Of a stretch of 40,616 bases of DNA, positions 30,189 to 39,116 are shown piece after piece. Position numbers and translations under genes: made by a program. A model generated the notes under the pieces. It worked only from the letters and a program-made list of their open reading frames with translations, did no database searches and was not told where the DNA came from. The stretch spans positions 1 through 40,616 of the forward strand of contig JAYENR010000170.1 in assembly GCA_034722175.1 (NCBI GenBank). Reading direction: 5' to 3'. Numbering within the stretch: the stretch's first letter is position 1; each line of letters opens with the position of its first letter. The stretch is from Thiomicrorhabdus sp034722175 (GTDB lineage Bacteria; Pseudomonadota; Gammaproteobacteria; Thiomicrospirales; Thiomicrospiraceae).

Positions 30189-31385
30189 CTAGTCTAAGAA
30201 ACTAAATAGCGAACTGAAAAGACGTTTGATTTGATCCATAATTTTTTTAAAGAATGAACCTTCTTCAACGTCAGATAGCGCAACCAGCTTTTGTTCTGCA
30301 ATGACTTCATCACCTAAGGTAATGTGTAAGGTACCTAGTTCCTGACCGGTTGTAATCGGAGCCACTAGATCCTGCTCAACACTGCTCTCTATTTTTAGGT
30401 TTTTGTATTGGCCACGTGGAATGGTCACAGAAAGATCTTGTGCTAAGCCCACACCTAGAATATCTTTAGTACCTTCCCAAACTTTAACGTCATTTAAACG
30501 TTGGTTAGCCGTGTAAAGTGGGTGTGTTTCAAAAAAGCGGAAGCCGTAATTGATTAACTTTTGTGTCTCTTGGATACGTTTTTCAGCGCTGCTTGTTCCT
30601 AATACGACACTGATTAAACGCATCTCTTCACGCTTGGCTGAAGACACTAAACAGTATCCAGCACTTTCAGTATGACCTGTTTTTAAACCATCAACGGTTG
30701 GATCCTGCCAAAGCAGTTTGTTACGGTTGTATTGAGTGATACCATTAAACGTAAATTTCTTTTCTGCGTACCAGCTGTACTCTTCAGGAAATTTAGAGAT
30801 TAGCGCTTTGGTTAATATAGCTAAATCGTGTGCTGTGGTGTAGTGCTCAGGGTGAGGCAGGCCTGTCGCATTCATATAATGCGTGCCAGTCATGCCCATA
30901 TTAGCGGCGTATTTATTCATTAACTGTGCAAACACTTCTTCACTACCGGCAATATGTTCTGCCAAAGCGACACTGGCATCGTTACCAGATTGAATGACCA
31001 TCCCTTTGATTAGGTCGCGAACCGATACTTTTTTACCGACTTCAATAAACATTTTTGAGCCAGGCATTTTCCAGGCTTTTTTGCTGATGGTGACCATCTC
31101 ATCCATGCTCATATTGCCGTTACTCAGCTCATTGATCACCACGTAACCCGTCATAATTTTAGTTAAACTGGCTGGTTCAACACGGTCATTTGGCTTTCTT
31201 TCAGCTAGAACTTTACCGCTGTTAAAGTCAATTAACAGGTGAGAGGTACCCGAAATCTGAGGTGCAGACGGTACAACATGTGGAACACTTGGTGCAGGAA
31301 GAGGCTGTGGAGCCGCTTGAACTGTAAATGAAAGTAGCAGTGTAAATAGAACAAATAGGGGTGAAGTCAATCGTTGCATGGTCAT
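30189..31385 (-). CDS. dacA: D-alanyl-D-alanine carboxypeptidase (PBP5/6 type)
   Basis: Low-molecular-mass penicillin-binding protein that trims the terminal D-Ala of peptidoglycan side chains in the periplasm. A signal peptide ends near TVQAAPQP. A Pro-rich linker (PQPLPAPSVPHVVPSAP) precedes the catalytic domain. Active-site motifs are S73-LTK, S133-GN and K235-TG. A C-terminal beta domain and a terminal amphipathic helix (GSFFKKIMDQIKRLFSSLFSFL) anchor it to the outer face of the inner membrane. Length 398 aa fits PBP5. It lies next to rodA/mrdA and dat. Confidence 0.95.
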   Translation of the reverse strand: MTMQRLTSPLFVLFTLLLSFTVQAAPQPLPAPSVPHVVPSAPQISGTSHLLIDFNSGKVLAERKPNDRVEPASLTKIMTGYVVINELSNGNMSMDEMVTISKKAWKMPGSKMFIEVGKKVSVRDLIKGMVIQSGNDASVALAEHIAGSEEVFAQLMNKYAANMGMTGTHYMNATGLPHPEHYTTAHDLAILTKALISKFPEEYSWYAEKKFTFNGITQYNRNKLLWQDPTVDGLKTGHTESAGYCLVSSAKREEMRLISVVLGTSSAEKRIQETQKLINYGFRFFETHPLYTANQRLNDVKVWEGTKDILGVGLAQDLSVTIPRGQYKNLKIESSVEQDLVAPITTGQELGTLHITLGDEVIAEQKLVALSDVEEGSFFKKIMDQIKRLFSSLFSFLD

Positions 31386-31601
31386 CCATTTGGCTCGGTT
31401 AAAAGCAGTGTTTAAGTGGCCTAGTCAAAACGTTTACAAAAAAATGTAATTTGAACGTTTTAGACAGGCCTCTTAATCAGGTTTGGGCGAATTTAAACTC
31501 TTAGAAACTCAGGTTGTTCTGAACATTCTAATCTCTGTTTTCTTAAGTGGAGTAATTTACCATATTTGAAGATAAATCGAAACGATTGCGCCCAGTTGAG
31601 T

Positions 31602-32729
31602 TTATTCTGAGAGCATTTTTTTATGGGTATGAATCGACATTAAAATTCCAAAACTGATCATTAAGGTCACTAAGGCACTTCCACCGTAACTCATTAGAGG
31701 TAATGGCAGACCAACAACTGGCAGTAAACCGCTCACCATACCGATGTTTACAAATACATAAACAAACAGTGTCATCATTAAGCTTGAGGCAATTAAGCGG
31801 GTAAAGTTATCTTGTGCTTGAGAGGCGATATATAACCCGCGAGCGATAACAAAGACATAGAGCAGTAATAATAGCGCCACACCAATCAAACCAAACTCTT
31901 CGGACAGAACCGAGAAGATGAAGTCGGTGGTGCTTTCTGGTAAAAACTCTAAGTGTGCCTGGGTCGAGCCCATAAAGCCTTTACCCTCTATCCCACCAGA
32001 ACCGATCGCGATTTTAGATTGAATGATGTGGTAACCACTGCCTAAAGGATCGGTCTCAGGGTCTAAAAAGGTCAGTACACGCTGTTTCTGGTATGCGTGC
32101 ATAAAGTGCCAAACAATGGGGAGGCTGACAACCGTAGTACCTAAAGCACCAAAGATTATTTTCCATGGCAGGCCAGCAAAAAACAGTACAAACAGGCCGC
32201 TCATAGCGATTAATAATGACGTTCCAAGATCAGGTTGCACCACAATTAGCCCTGCGGTTAAGCCGATAAATAGAGCGCCAATAAACAGTCTGCTATAACT
32301 TGGTGGCAAGGTTGAATGGGCAAACAACCAGGCCACCATCATGGGCAGAACCAGTTTCATTAGTTCCGAGGGCTGAAAACGTACTGGACCAAAATCAAGC
32401 CAGCGCTGCGCTCCTTTCCCCATGTCACCAAATAGAATGACACCTATTAACATTAAGATTCCAGCAAGGAATAGCCAGGGGGTAAAGATATAGAGAATAT
32501 TAGGAGGGATCTGAGCAAACAGAACCATCAGGCCTAATGCAAAGCCAATACGTACCAAATGGCGATAGGTAACATCAATATCACCACCAGAGGCACTATA
32601 AACCAGCAACGTACTGGCGCTTAATAACATTAAAATACCCAGCAGTAACCAGCCATCGATATGCAGCATATGAAGCAGGTTTTTGTTTCTGCGGTAGAGG
32701 TTTTGATTTGATTTTAAGCCAACTTTCAT
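31602..32729 (-). CDS. rodA: Peptidoglycan glycosyltransferase RodA
   Basis: SEDS-family polymerase of the rod (elongasome) complex, with about ten transmembrane helices. Typical segments: GAQRWLDFGPVRFQPSELMKLVLPMMVAW, VVQPDLGTSLLIA, GSGGIEGKGFMGSTQAHLEFLPESTTDFIFSVLSEEFG, and GLPLPLMSYGGSALVTLM. Length is 375 aa. It works with PBP2 (mrdA), whose gene lies 11 bp upstream, so the two are translated from one mRNA. The 216-bp gap to dacA contains an imperfect inverted repeat, AAAACGTT / AACGTTTT (31427-31461), of unknown role. Confidence 0.96.
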   Translation of the reverse strand: MKVGLKSNQNLYRRNKNLLHMLHIDGWLLLGILMLLSASTLLVYSASGGDIDVTYRHLVRIGFALGLMVLFAQIPPNILYIFTPWLFLAGILMLIGVILFGDMGKGAQRWLDFGPVRFQPSELMKLVLPMMVAWLFAHSTLPPSYSRLFIGALFIGLTAGLIVVQPDLGTSLLIAMSGLFVLFFAGLPWKIIFGALGTTVVSLPIVWHFMHAYQKQRVLTFLDPETDPLGSGYHIIQSKIAIGSGGIEGKGFMGSTQAHLEFLPESTTDFIFSVLSEEFGLIGVALLLLLYVFVIARGLYIASQAQDNFTRLIASSLMMTLFVYVFVNIGMVSGLLPVVGLPLPLMSYGGSALVTLMISFGILMSIHTHKKMLSE

Positions 32730-32740
32730 AACATTCTGCT

Positions 32741-34558
32741 TTATTGACCTTCTAGATAACGTTTAATGACATTGACCGCCATGGGGGCTGCGGTTCCGCT
32801 ACCACTCCCCCCATTTTCAACGATAACAGCAACCGCAATTTTAGGGTTGTCTAGCGGAGCAAAGCCGACAAATAGGGCGTGGTCATGCAGTCTCTTGGCG
32901 AGGTCTTCCGCTTTATAGTCGGCATCATTCAGGCTGAATACCTGTGCGGTTCCTGTTTTACCTGCCATTTTAAAGGGTAACTCTTTACCGTGGCGTCGTG
33001 CGGTTCCTTTAGGGCCGTGCATGACATCTTTCATTGCTGTGATGACTTTTTCCCAGTTTTTAAAATCCTTGATTTCAATTTGCTCAGGCGCAGGCAACTC
33101 TCTATTGCGTAATAAGTGCGGCTGAATAATCTTTCCGCCATTGGCCAAGATAGCAGTCGCCTTCGCAAGTTGTAGTGGAGTTGTCAGATTATAGCCTTGG
33201 CCGATCGAACTGATAATAGTCTCTCCGCGATACCAAGGTAGGCCTTTTGCTTCACGTTTCCACTTTTGAGAGGGCAAAATTCCTTTTGACTCGCCATGAA
33301 TGTCAATATTGGTGACAGCACCAAATCCAAATGGCGCCATCGCATCGTGAATGGCGTCAATCCCCATGTCTAAACTGAGTTCATAGAAATAGGTATCACA
33401 CGATTGGGCAATGGCCGCATTCATATCGACTAAGCCATGTCCTGTTCGTTTCCAGTCACGGTAGCGGCGGTCTTTATATTCAAAGTAGCCAGGATCGTAA
33501 ATTTTTCGGGTGGGAGAGATGTAGTTGTTTTCAATGGCACCCAAAGCCACAAACGGTTTAATAGTGGAACCAGGTGGGTATTTACCGTTGATGCCGCGGT
33601 TAATAAATGGCTTATTAGGATCATTTAAAAGGGCTGAATAGGAGGCCTGGTCAATTCCATCAACAAATAAGTTGGGATCAAAGGTCGGCATGCTGACGTA
33701 AGTCAGGATTTCGCCTGTTTGTGGATCTATGGCAATGATCGAGCCACGTTTATGCTCTTTAAACTGTGATTCTGCAAATTGCTGAAGTTTAATGTCAATG
33801 GTTAGGTGGATGTTTTCACCCGGCGTGGCTGGAATTGTATCCAGTTTACGTAGTACACGACCACGGGCATTGGTTTCAACTTGTTGAATGCCCGGCTTGC
33901 CGTGTAGCGTGCTTTCGTAGAACTTTTCTAACCCCGATTTACCGATCACATCGGTACCACGGTAGTCACTTTCGTTTAGTTTTTGTAGTTCTCTAGTATT
34001 GATACGTCCAACATAACCTAAAGCGTGTTCAGCTGCGCCTTTAAAGGGATAGGTGCGTTTTAAGCGGGCAGTTAAGGCTACGCCAGGTAAGAGGTGGCTT
34101 TGCACTGCAAACTGGGCTGCTTCTTCTTCGGTCAGACTGTGTGGTAATGTCAGAGTTTTTGAGCGGCTACTTTGACGCAGTTTTTTAAAAAACTTAGTAC
34201 GGTTTTTCTCAGACAGGGTGGGGAGCAGTTCTGTGAGTTTGTTTTTAACTAACTCCATATCTTTGATCTTTTCGCGTGTGAGCTTTAAGGCAAAAACAGG
34301 TTGATTGTCAGCCAATAAAACATGGTTACGATCATAAATTTTACCGCGAGTGGGGGGTAAGGTTTCTACGGAAATACGGTTATCTTCCGCTAATAGTTGA
34401 TAGCGTTCAAAGTCGATCCACTGCAAATAGGCCATACGACCGATTAAGATACCAAACAGAGTCAGAACAAATAGAAATCCAAAAATAAGGCGATTACGAA
34501 ATAGACGTTTTTCAGTAAAGGCTTCTGAATCGCTATTGAACTCTAAGTGTTGATTCAT
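32741..34558 (-). CDS. mrdA: Peptidoglycan transpeptidase PBP2 (MrdA)
   Basis: Class B penicillin-binding protein that cross-links side-wall peptidoglycan with RodA. One N-terminal membrane helix (about residues 24-46) is followed by the pedestal domain (LPPTRGKIYDRNHVLLADN; VGRINTREL). The transpeptidase domain has S331-TIK (YPPGSTIKPF), S386-CD and K534-TGTAQ. Length 605 aa is usual for PBP2. It lies between mreD (9 bp upstream) and rodA (11 bp downstream), the standard mre-mrd arrangement. Confidence 0.97.
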   Translation of the reverse strand: MNQHLEFNSDSEAFTEKRLFRNRLIFGFLFVLTLFGILIGRMAYLQWIDFERYQLLAEDNRISVETLPPTRGKIYDRNHVLLADNQPVFALKLTREKIKDMELVKNKLTELLPTLSEKNRTKFFKKLRQSSRSKTLTLPHSLTEEEAAQFAVQSHLLPGVALTARLKRTYPFKGAAEHALGYVGRINTRELQKLNESDYRGTDVIGKSGLEKFYESTLHGKPGIQQVETNARGRVLRKLDTIPATPGENIHLTIDIKLQQFAESQFKEHKRGSIIAIDPQTGEILTYVSMPTFDPNLFVDGIDQASYSALLNDPNKPFINRGINGKYPPGSTIKPFVALGAIENNYISPTRKIYDPGYFEYKDRRYRDWKRTGHGLVDMNAAIAQSCDTYFYELSLDMGIDAIHDAMAPFGFGAVTNIDIHGESKGILPSQKWKREAKGLPWYRGETIISSIGQGYNLTTPLQLAKATAILANGGKIIQPHLLRNRELPAPEQIEIKDFKNWEKVITAMKDVMHGPKGTARRHGKELPFKMAGKTGTAQVFSLNDADYKAEDLAKRLHDHALFVGFAPLDNPKIAVAVIVENGGSGSGTAAPMAVNVIKRYLEGQ

Positions 34559-34567
34559 GCCTAATCC

Positions 34568-35071
34568 CTATTGGTGAATTAGGGTTCGAGTTAGCCAGCG
34601 CAAAATAAGGGCGACAAATGGCCAAACAACCATGGTAACAGCTGGCATTAACCAGAAAAGCAGAGTTTGCTCTTCATCTAATGCCGGAGAGAACATGACC
34701 AATGATAGAAATTGATAAAATAGCAGATAAAAACCGATTACAAGGGCTTGTTGTAAGACTGAATGTGAACGAAATAGTAAGCGATAACGCAGCATAATAA
34801 ACGTTAACACAATAAAAATAAGAGAGTGTGCCCCCAAGGTGGTTTGCAGCATGGCATCCATTAATAGACCGAGAATAAAGGCCGAAATAAAATGGGTGTT
34901 TTTAATGAATTGTGCAGTCCAGTACAGCAGAATGAGCAATGAAAATGGCGGAGCCAGAATGCTGCCTTGTTGCATAATCATCATGGTGTCAATCACTAAA
35001 CCAAGTAAGTAAGAGGTGATGACTAGCCAGCGTGCCTGTGAAAACTCAACGTCAATAAAACGATCAGTCAT
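34568..35071 (-). CDS. mreD: Rod shape-determining protein MreD
   Basis: Inner-membrane protein of the elongasome with about five or six hydrophobic helices in 167 aa. Weakly conserved family features: a hydrophilic start, PPFSLLILLYW, and FISAFILGLLMDAMLQTTLGAHSLIFIVLTFIMLR, which matches the best conserved GL..D...G..LG..AL-type stretch. Its start overlaps the mreC stop region by 8 bp, showing translational coupling. Identification rests equally on position between mreC and mrdA. Confidence 0.92.
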   Translation of the reverse strand: MTDRFIDVEFSQARWLVITSYLLGLVIDTMMIMQQGSILAPPFSLLILLYWTAQFIKNTHFISAFILGLLMDAMLQTTLGAHSLIFIVLTFIMLRYRLLFRSHSVLQQALVIGFYLLFYQFLSLVMFSPALDEEQTLLFWLMPAVTMVVWPFVALILRWLTRTLIHQ

Positions 35072-35843
35072 GCTGGGTTACCTCATGTTCATTTGAGAGG
35101 ACCAATACCTTTTGGGCTTCGCGCAGTTGTGCGATTGGGGTTGCAATGATTTCTAAGTAAGGCTCAGCCTCTAATAGATTGATTTTACTGATGCGAGCAA
35201 CGGGATATCCGGATGGAAAAACATTCCCCAAGCCAGAGCTTTCAATAAGATCACCAACTTCTACCGCACTGTTGTTTGGAATAAAGTTTAAAGTCACTGA
35301 GTCATGTCCTGTTCCTGCCAAGATGCCTCTTTGACCGGTTCGCTGAATACGCACTGGTATTTGGTGGTCTGGGTCGGTAATTAATAGAATACGAGCCGTT
35401 GTTGGGGTCGTGTTTAACACTTGCCCCATAATTCCTTGTTCATCAATGACCACTTGTTGCGCCTTGACTCCGTCTAGATTGCCTTTGTTTAAGGTGATGA
35501 ATTGTGACAGAGGATTGCTACTAAAGAACTCAACCGTGGCAATTTGCACACCTTTGCTGTCCATCTTACCTGTGGTGCCTAATAACGCCTCTAAACGCTC
35601 AATTTCCAATTGCATATTGGTGTATTGCTGCATTTTAGCTTTAAGTAACAAAATTTCAGTTTTAAGTTTTTGATTGTCTTGTTTAAGTTCATCCATAGAG
35701 GTGAAATCAGTGGTGACTAAATCATAAACTTGTTTGGGAAAGGTTGCAGCTTGCTCTATAGGATTAAGCGTGGTTAACAGAGCGCTACGAACGTTGCCAA
35801 GAATTTGGCCATAATGATCAGCAGCCATTAACGCAATCGACAA
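35064..35843 (-). CDS. mreC: Rod shape-determining protein MreC (true start probably upstream)
   Basis: Bitopic elongasome protein with an N-terminal membrane helix, a coiled coil (about residues 50-85, LKQDNQKLKTEILLLKAKMQQ) and a beta-rich periplasmic core (GQRGILAGTGHD; GDLIESSGLGNVFPSGYPVARI). With the TTG at 35843 as start, the membrane helix is cut in half. The frame stays open upstream to a TGA at 35907-35909 and adds INLNATSPQQDGLHFVIAFVL, completing the helix. There is no ATG, GTG or TTG in that stretch. GGAG at 35912-35915 lies 8 nt before an in-frame ATC (35901-35903), so initiation at ATC or another near-cognate codon is possible. mreB is 78 bp upstream of that codon. Confidence 0.9.
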   Translation of the reverse strand: MSIALMAADHYGQILGNVRSALLTTLNPIEQAATFPKQVYDLVTTDFTSMDELKQDNQKLKTEILLLKAKMQQYTNMQLEIERLEALLGTTGKMDSKGVQIATVEFFSSNPLSQFITLNKGNLDGVKAQQVVIDEQGIMGQVLNTTPTTARILLITDPDHQIPVRIQRTGQRGILAGTGHDSVTLNFIPNNSAVEVGDLIESSGLGNVFPSGYPVARISKINLLEAEPYLEIIATPIAQLREAQKVLVLSNEHEVTQHD

Positions 35844-35929
35844 TACGAATGCAATAACAAAATGCAGTCCGTCTTGTTGGGGGGAAGTAGCGTTAAGGTT
35901 GATGGCTCAATCTCCAGTGTGAGAGGGTG

Positions 35930-35970
35930 AATCCGACTAAAAAACGAAACGTTTAGAGTTTAGTCGGATT
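35930..35970 (-). promoter_or_regulatory. mreB-mreC intercistronic stem-loop
   Basis: The perfect 12-bp inverted repeat AATCCGACTAAA / TTTAGTCGGATT (35930-35941 with 35959-35970) has a 17-nt loop. It lies between the mreB stop and the mreC Shine-Dalgarno. No U-run follows on the minus strand, so it is more likely an mRNA 3'-stabilizing or processing element, or an attenuating structure, than a full terminator. Confidence 0.65.
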
Positions 35971-35981
35971 GAGTGTTGCGG

Positions 35982-37028
35982 TTATTCAAATGAAAAAACG
36001 TCTAACCCTTTTTCATCCATAAGTTCTAATGCGCGACCACCACCACGTGCAACACAGGTGAGTGGATCATCAGCAATAATCACAGGAATGCCCGTTTCTT
36101 CGGAAAGTAGGGTGTTCAGGTTACGAAGCAGAGCCCCACCACCCGTTAATACAATACCGTGTTCGGCAATGTCTGCACCTAGTTCTGGTGGCGTATTTTC
36201 TAAAGCGGTGCGTACAGCACTGACAATGGCTGATAGAGGTTCTTGTAGGGCTTCTAGCACTTCATTGCTGTTTAATGTGAAGCGACGTGGCACCGCTTCT
36301 GCAATGTTACTACCGTGAACTTCCATCGTATCTGGATCCACTTCATGGTAGGCCGTACCAATGGTTTTCTTGATTTTTTCAGCAGTGGTTTCTCCGATTA
36401 CCATGCCGTAGTTACGACGCACATACTTGATGATGGCATCATCAAAACGGTCTCCACCAACTTTAACTGAATCCGCCCAAACGATCCCGTTTAGGGATAG
36501 AGTTGCAACTTCAGTTGTTCCACCGCCGATATCGACTACCATAGAACCGGTTGGTTCACTAACAGGCATCCCTGCACCAATTGCTGCAGCCATTGGTTCT
36601 TCAATTAGGTAGACATCACGAGCCCCGGCACCGGCAGCAGATTCACGAATCGCACGACGTTCTACCTGAGTTGAGCCACAAGGCACACATACCAATACTC
36701 GTGGGCTAGGCTGAAAGAAACGAGCTTCGTGAACCTTGCGGATAAAAGACTGCAACATTTTTTCTGTTACTTCAAAATCTGCAATTACCCCGTCTTTTAA
36801 CGGACGAATGGTTTGGATGTCTTGGTTCTCTTTACCTAACATTAGCTTGGCGTTTTCACCTACAGCCACAATTGAGCGACTGTTTGAGCCGCGGCGATTG
36901 CTACGAATTGAGACAACGGATGGTTCATTTAAGACCATGCCTTTACCACGCACATAGATCAGTGTGTTAGCAGTTCCTAAGTCGATAGATAGGTCGTTGG
37001 AAAATAATCCCATTAATTTACGAAACAT
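35982..37028 (-). CDS. mreB: Rod shape-determining actin homologue MreB
   Basis: Bacterial actin that forms membrane-associated filaments and positions the side-wall synthesis machinery. An N-terminal amphipathic start (MFRKLMGLFSNDL) is followed by the phosphate-1 motif DLGTANTLIYVRGKG. VCVPCGSTQVERRAIRE and MVVDIGGGTTEVATLSLNG form the phosphate-2 region, and GIVLTGGGALLRNL the adenosine motif. Length 348 aa is standard. It is first in the mreBCD-mrdA-rodA series and divergent from gatCAB. Confidence 0.98.
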   Translation of the reverse strand: MFRKLMGLFSNDLSIDLGTANTLIYVRGKGMVLNEPSVVSIRSNRRGSNSRSIVAVGENAKLMLGKENQDIQTIRPLKDGVIADFEVTEKMLQSFIRKVHEARFFQPSPRVLVCVPCGSTQVERRAIRESAAGAGARDVYLIEEPMAAAIGAGMPVSEPTGSMVVDIGGGTTEVATLSLNGIVWADSVKVGGDRFDDAIIKYVRRNYGMVIGETTAEKIKKTIGTAYHEVDPDTMEVHGSNIAEAVPRRFTLNSNEVLEALQEPLSAIVSAVRTALENTPPELGADIAEHGIVLTGGGALLRNLNTLLSEETGIPVIIADDPLTCVARGGGRALELMDEKGLDVFSFE

Positions 37029-37349
37029 GTAGTCTAGCCCTTGAATTCGGCGGAAAATAATCCAAATATTTTATACCAATTGACAATTTTAAAGTAGAAA
37101 AGTTTTGGCTAAAGAGCAAAAAAAACTTATTGGTGGTAAGGCTGGATTTTAAGAGAGAGAAAATGGCTGAAAAGCAGACTGAAATCAGCTGTTTATTTAC
37201 GCTGTTTTCGTGGCTTAAATAAGCGGTTTTTCTTTAGTGAAAAGCCAAAATGTGGTATTTTACTCTGTTTGAATTTTTATATTAAGTGTTGCAGCCTGCT
37301 TCAAAATATTTTGTTGAGGTCTGTGGTCAGTTCCGACTAGGAGAAATGT
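37029..37349. other. 321-bp divergent intergenic region, mreB/gatC
   Basis: AT-rich region holding the promoters of both divergent operons. A TATAAA reads toward mreB at 37070-37075 but has no convincing -35 partner. No ORF, terminator or CAGGCCTG palindrome is present. Apart from the gatC Shine-Dalgarno (AGGAG, 37339-37343) I see no defined element. Confidence 0.5.
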
Positions 37350-37637
37350 GTGTCTTTAGGAAAAACGGAAGTGGAATATATTTCACGTTTGGCCGCCATT
37401 GCTGTTGAAGAGCAAGAGGTGGACGAGGTAGCCGGTAAACTTTCTAATATTTTAGATCTGTTTTCGCAAATGGAAGCGGTTGATACCGACGGGGTTAAGC
37501 CAATGGCGCACCCATTGGATCAAGTTCAGCGTTTACGTCCTGATGTGGTCACTGAAACCAATCAGCGTGAAAAACTGCAATCGGTTGCACCTGCAACGGA
37601 TCAAGGTTTGTATTTAGTTCCACAAGTGATTGAGTGA
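37350..37637 (+). CDS. gatC: Asp-tRNA(Asn)/Glu-tRNA(Gln) amidotransferase subunit GatC
   Basis: Small subunit that stabilises GatA in the GatCAB complex, which converts misacylated Glu-tRNA(Gln) and/or Asp-tRNA(Asn) to the correct amide form. Family pattern: EVEYISRLAAIAVEEQEVDEVAGKLSNILDLFSQMEAVDTDGVKPMAHPLD followed by LRPDVV. The GTG at 37350 is used; AGGAG lies 6 nt before it, and the nearby ATG at 37346 is out of frame. Length 95 aa is normal. First gene of gatCAB. Confidence 0.96.
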   Translation: MSLGKTEVEYISRLAAIAVEEQEVDEVAGKLSNILDLFSQMEAVDTDGVKPMAHPLDQVQRLRPDVVTETNQREKLQSVAPATDQGLYLVPQVIE

Positions 37638-37644
37638 GATAGAA

Positions 37645-39099
37645 ATGCACAATTTAACCATTAAACAAATGAGTGAAAAATTGCAATCTGGTGAGATCAC
37701 CAGCGTGCAACTGACACAACACTATTTAGACCGTATCTCAAAATATGACGGTGAGCTGAATGCTTATGTGACGGTCACACCTGAACTAGCGATGGCGATG
37801 GCGGAAGAGGCGGATAAGAAAATTGCCGCGGGCCAAGCCGAGTTATTAACGGGGATTCCAGTTGCACATAAAGATATCTTTTGTACGGATGGGGTGAAAA
37901 CCTCATGTAGTTCAAAAATGTTGGATAACTTTATTGCACCTTACGATGCACATGTTGTCACTCAGCTGAAAAAAGTCGGCATGCCTATTTTGGGTAAAAC
38001 CAATATGGATGAGTTTGCTATGGGTTCATCTTCCGAAAGCAGTTATTACGGGCCGACTAAAAACCCTTGGGATCACAAAGCGGTGCCGGGTGGTTCTTCT
38101 GGTGGTTCAGCTGCGGTTATTGCCGCAGGTTTAGCGCCAATGGCAACCGGAACTGATACCGGTGGTTCGGTTCGTCAGCCAGCTTCATTCTGCGGAGTGA
38201 CTGGAATCAAACCAACTTACGGTTCGGTTTCGCGTTTCGGGATTGTTGCCTACGCTTCGAGTTTTGACCAAGCAGGGCCAATGACGCGTAGTGCAGAAGA
38301 TTCAGCTTGGCTATTAAATGCTATGGCGGGCTTTGATGAACGTGATTCAACCAGTCTAGAGCGTGAAGCCGTTGATTATTCAGCCGAGCTTACTAACTCT
38401 CTTAAAGGCTTAAAAGTTGGTGTTCCGGCTGAGTACTTTGGTGAAGGTTTAGATCCTGAAGTTGAAAAGATTGTCCGTGATGCGATTGCGGAAGTCGAAA
38501 AGCAGGGCGCCGAAATTGTTGAAGTTCACCTGCCAAATAAAGATTTAGCGGTACCGAGTTACTACGTGTTAGCGCCTGCTGAAGCGTCTTCTAACTTGTC
38601 GCGTTTTGACGGTGTGCGTTTTGGACACCGTTGTGAACAACCTAAAGACTTGCAAGATTTATATATGCGTTCACGTTCAGAAGGCTTTGGTGCCGAGGTA
38701 AAACGTCGAATCATGGTTGGGGCTTATGCGTTATCCAGTGGTTTTTACGATGCTTACTACCTAAAGGCACAGAAGTTACGCCGCATGGTTCGTGATGACT
38801 TCACCAAAGCGTTTGAAAGCTGTGATGTGATGATGGGGCCAGTAGCACCGACGCCTGCGTTTAATATTGGTGAAAAAACCGATGATCCAACCAGCATGTA
38901 TCTTGCCGATTTATATACGATTCCTGTTAACTTAGCAGGCCTGCCAGGTATTTCTGTGCCAGCTGGTTTTGTTGACGATCGTCCTGTGGGCCTACACATT
39001 GTAGGGCCGTATTTTAGTGAAGCGAAATTGTTGAATATTGCTTTTCAATATCAACAAGTCACCGACTGGCATACTAAAACGCCAGCACAATACCAATAA
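37645..39099 (+). CDS. gatA: Asp-tRNA(Asn)/Glu-tRNA(Gln) amidotransferase subunit GatA
   Basis: Amidase-signature subunit that releases ammonia from glutamine for transamidation. The catalytic Ser-cisSer-Lys triad is K76 (AHKDIFCTDG), S151 (VPGGSSGGSAA) and S175 (TDTGGSVRQPA). The ATG at 37645 gives 484 aa, the usual length, with the start MHNLTIKQMSEKL. A TTG at 37630 would overlap gatC and is not needed. It lies 7 bp after gatC and 17 bp before gatB, so all three are co-transcribed. Confidence 0.97.
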   Translation: MHNLTIKQMSEKLQSGEITSVQLTQHYLDRISKYDGELNAYVTVTPELAMAMAEEADKKIAAGQAELLTGIPVAHKDIFCTDGVKTSCSSKMLDNFIAPYDAHVVTQLKKVGMPILGKTNMDEFAMGSSSESSYYGPTKNPWDHKAVPGGSSGGSAAVIAAGLAPMATGTDTGGSVRQPASFCGVTGIKPTYGSVSRFGIVAYASSFDQAGPMTRSAEDSAWLLNAMAGFDERDSTSLEREAVDYSAELTNSLKGLKVGVPAEYFGEGLDPEVEKIVRDAIAEVEKQGAEIVEVHLPNKDLAVPSYYVLAPAEASSNLSRFDGVRFGHRCEQPKDLQDLYMRSRSEGFGAEVKRRIMVGAYALSSGFYDAYYLKAQKLRRMVRDDFTKAFESCDVMMGPVAPTPAFNIGEKTDDPTSMYLADLYTIPVNLAGLPGISVPAGFVDDRPVGLHIVGPYFSEAKLLNIAFQYQQVTDWHTKTPAQYQ

Positions 39100-39116
39100 G
39101 CAGGAGTCGAAATTTT

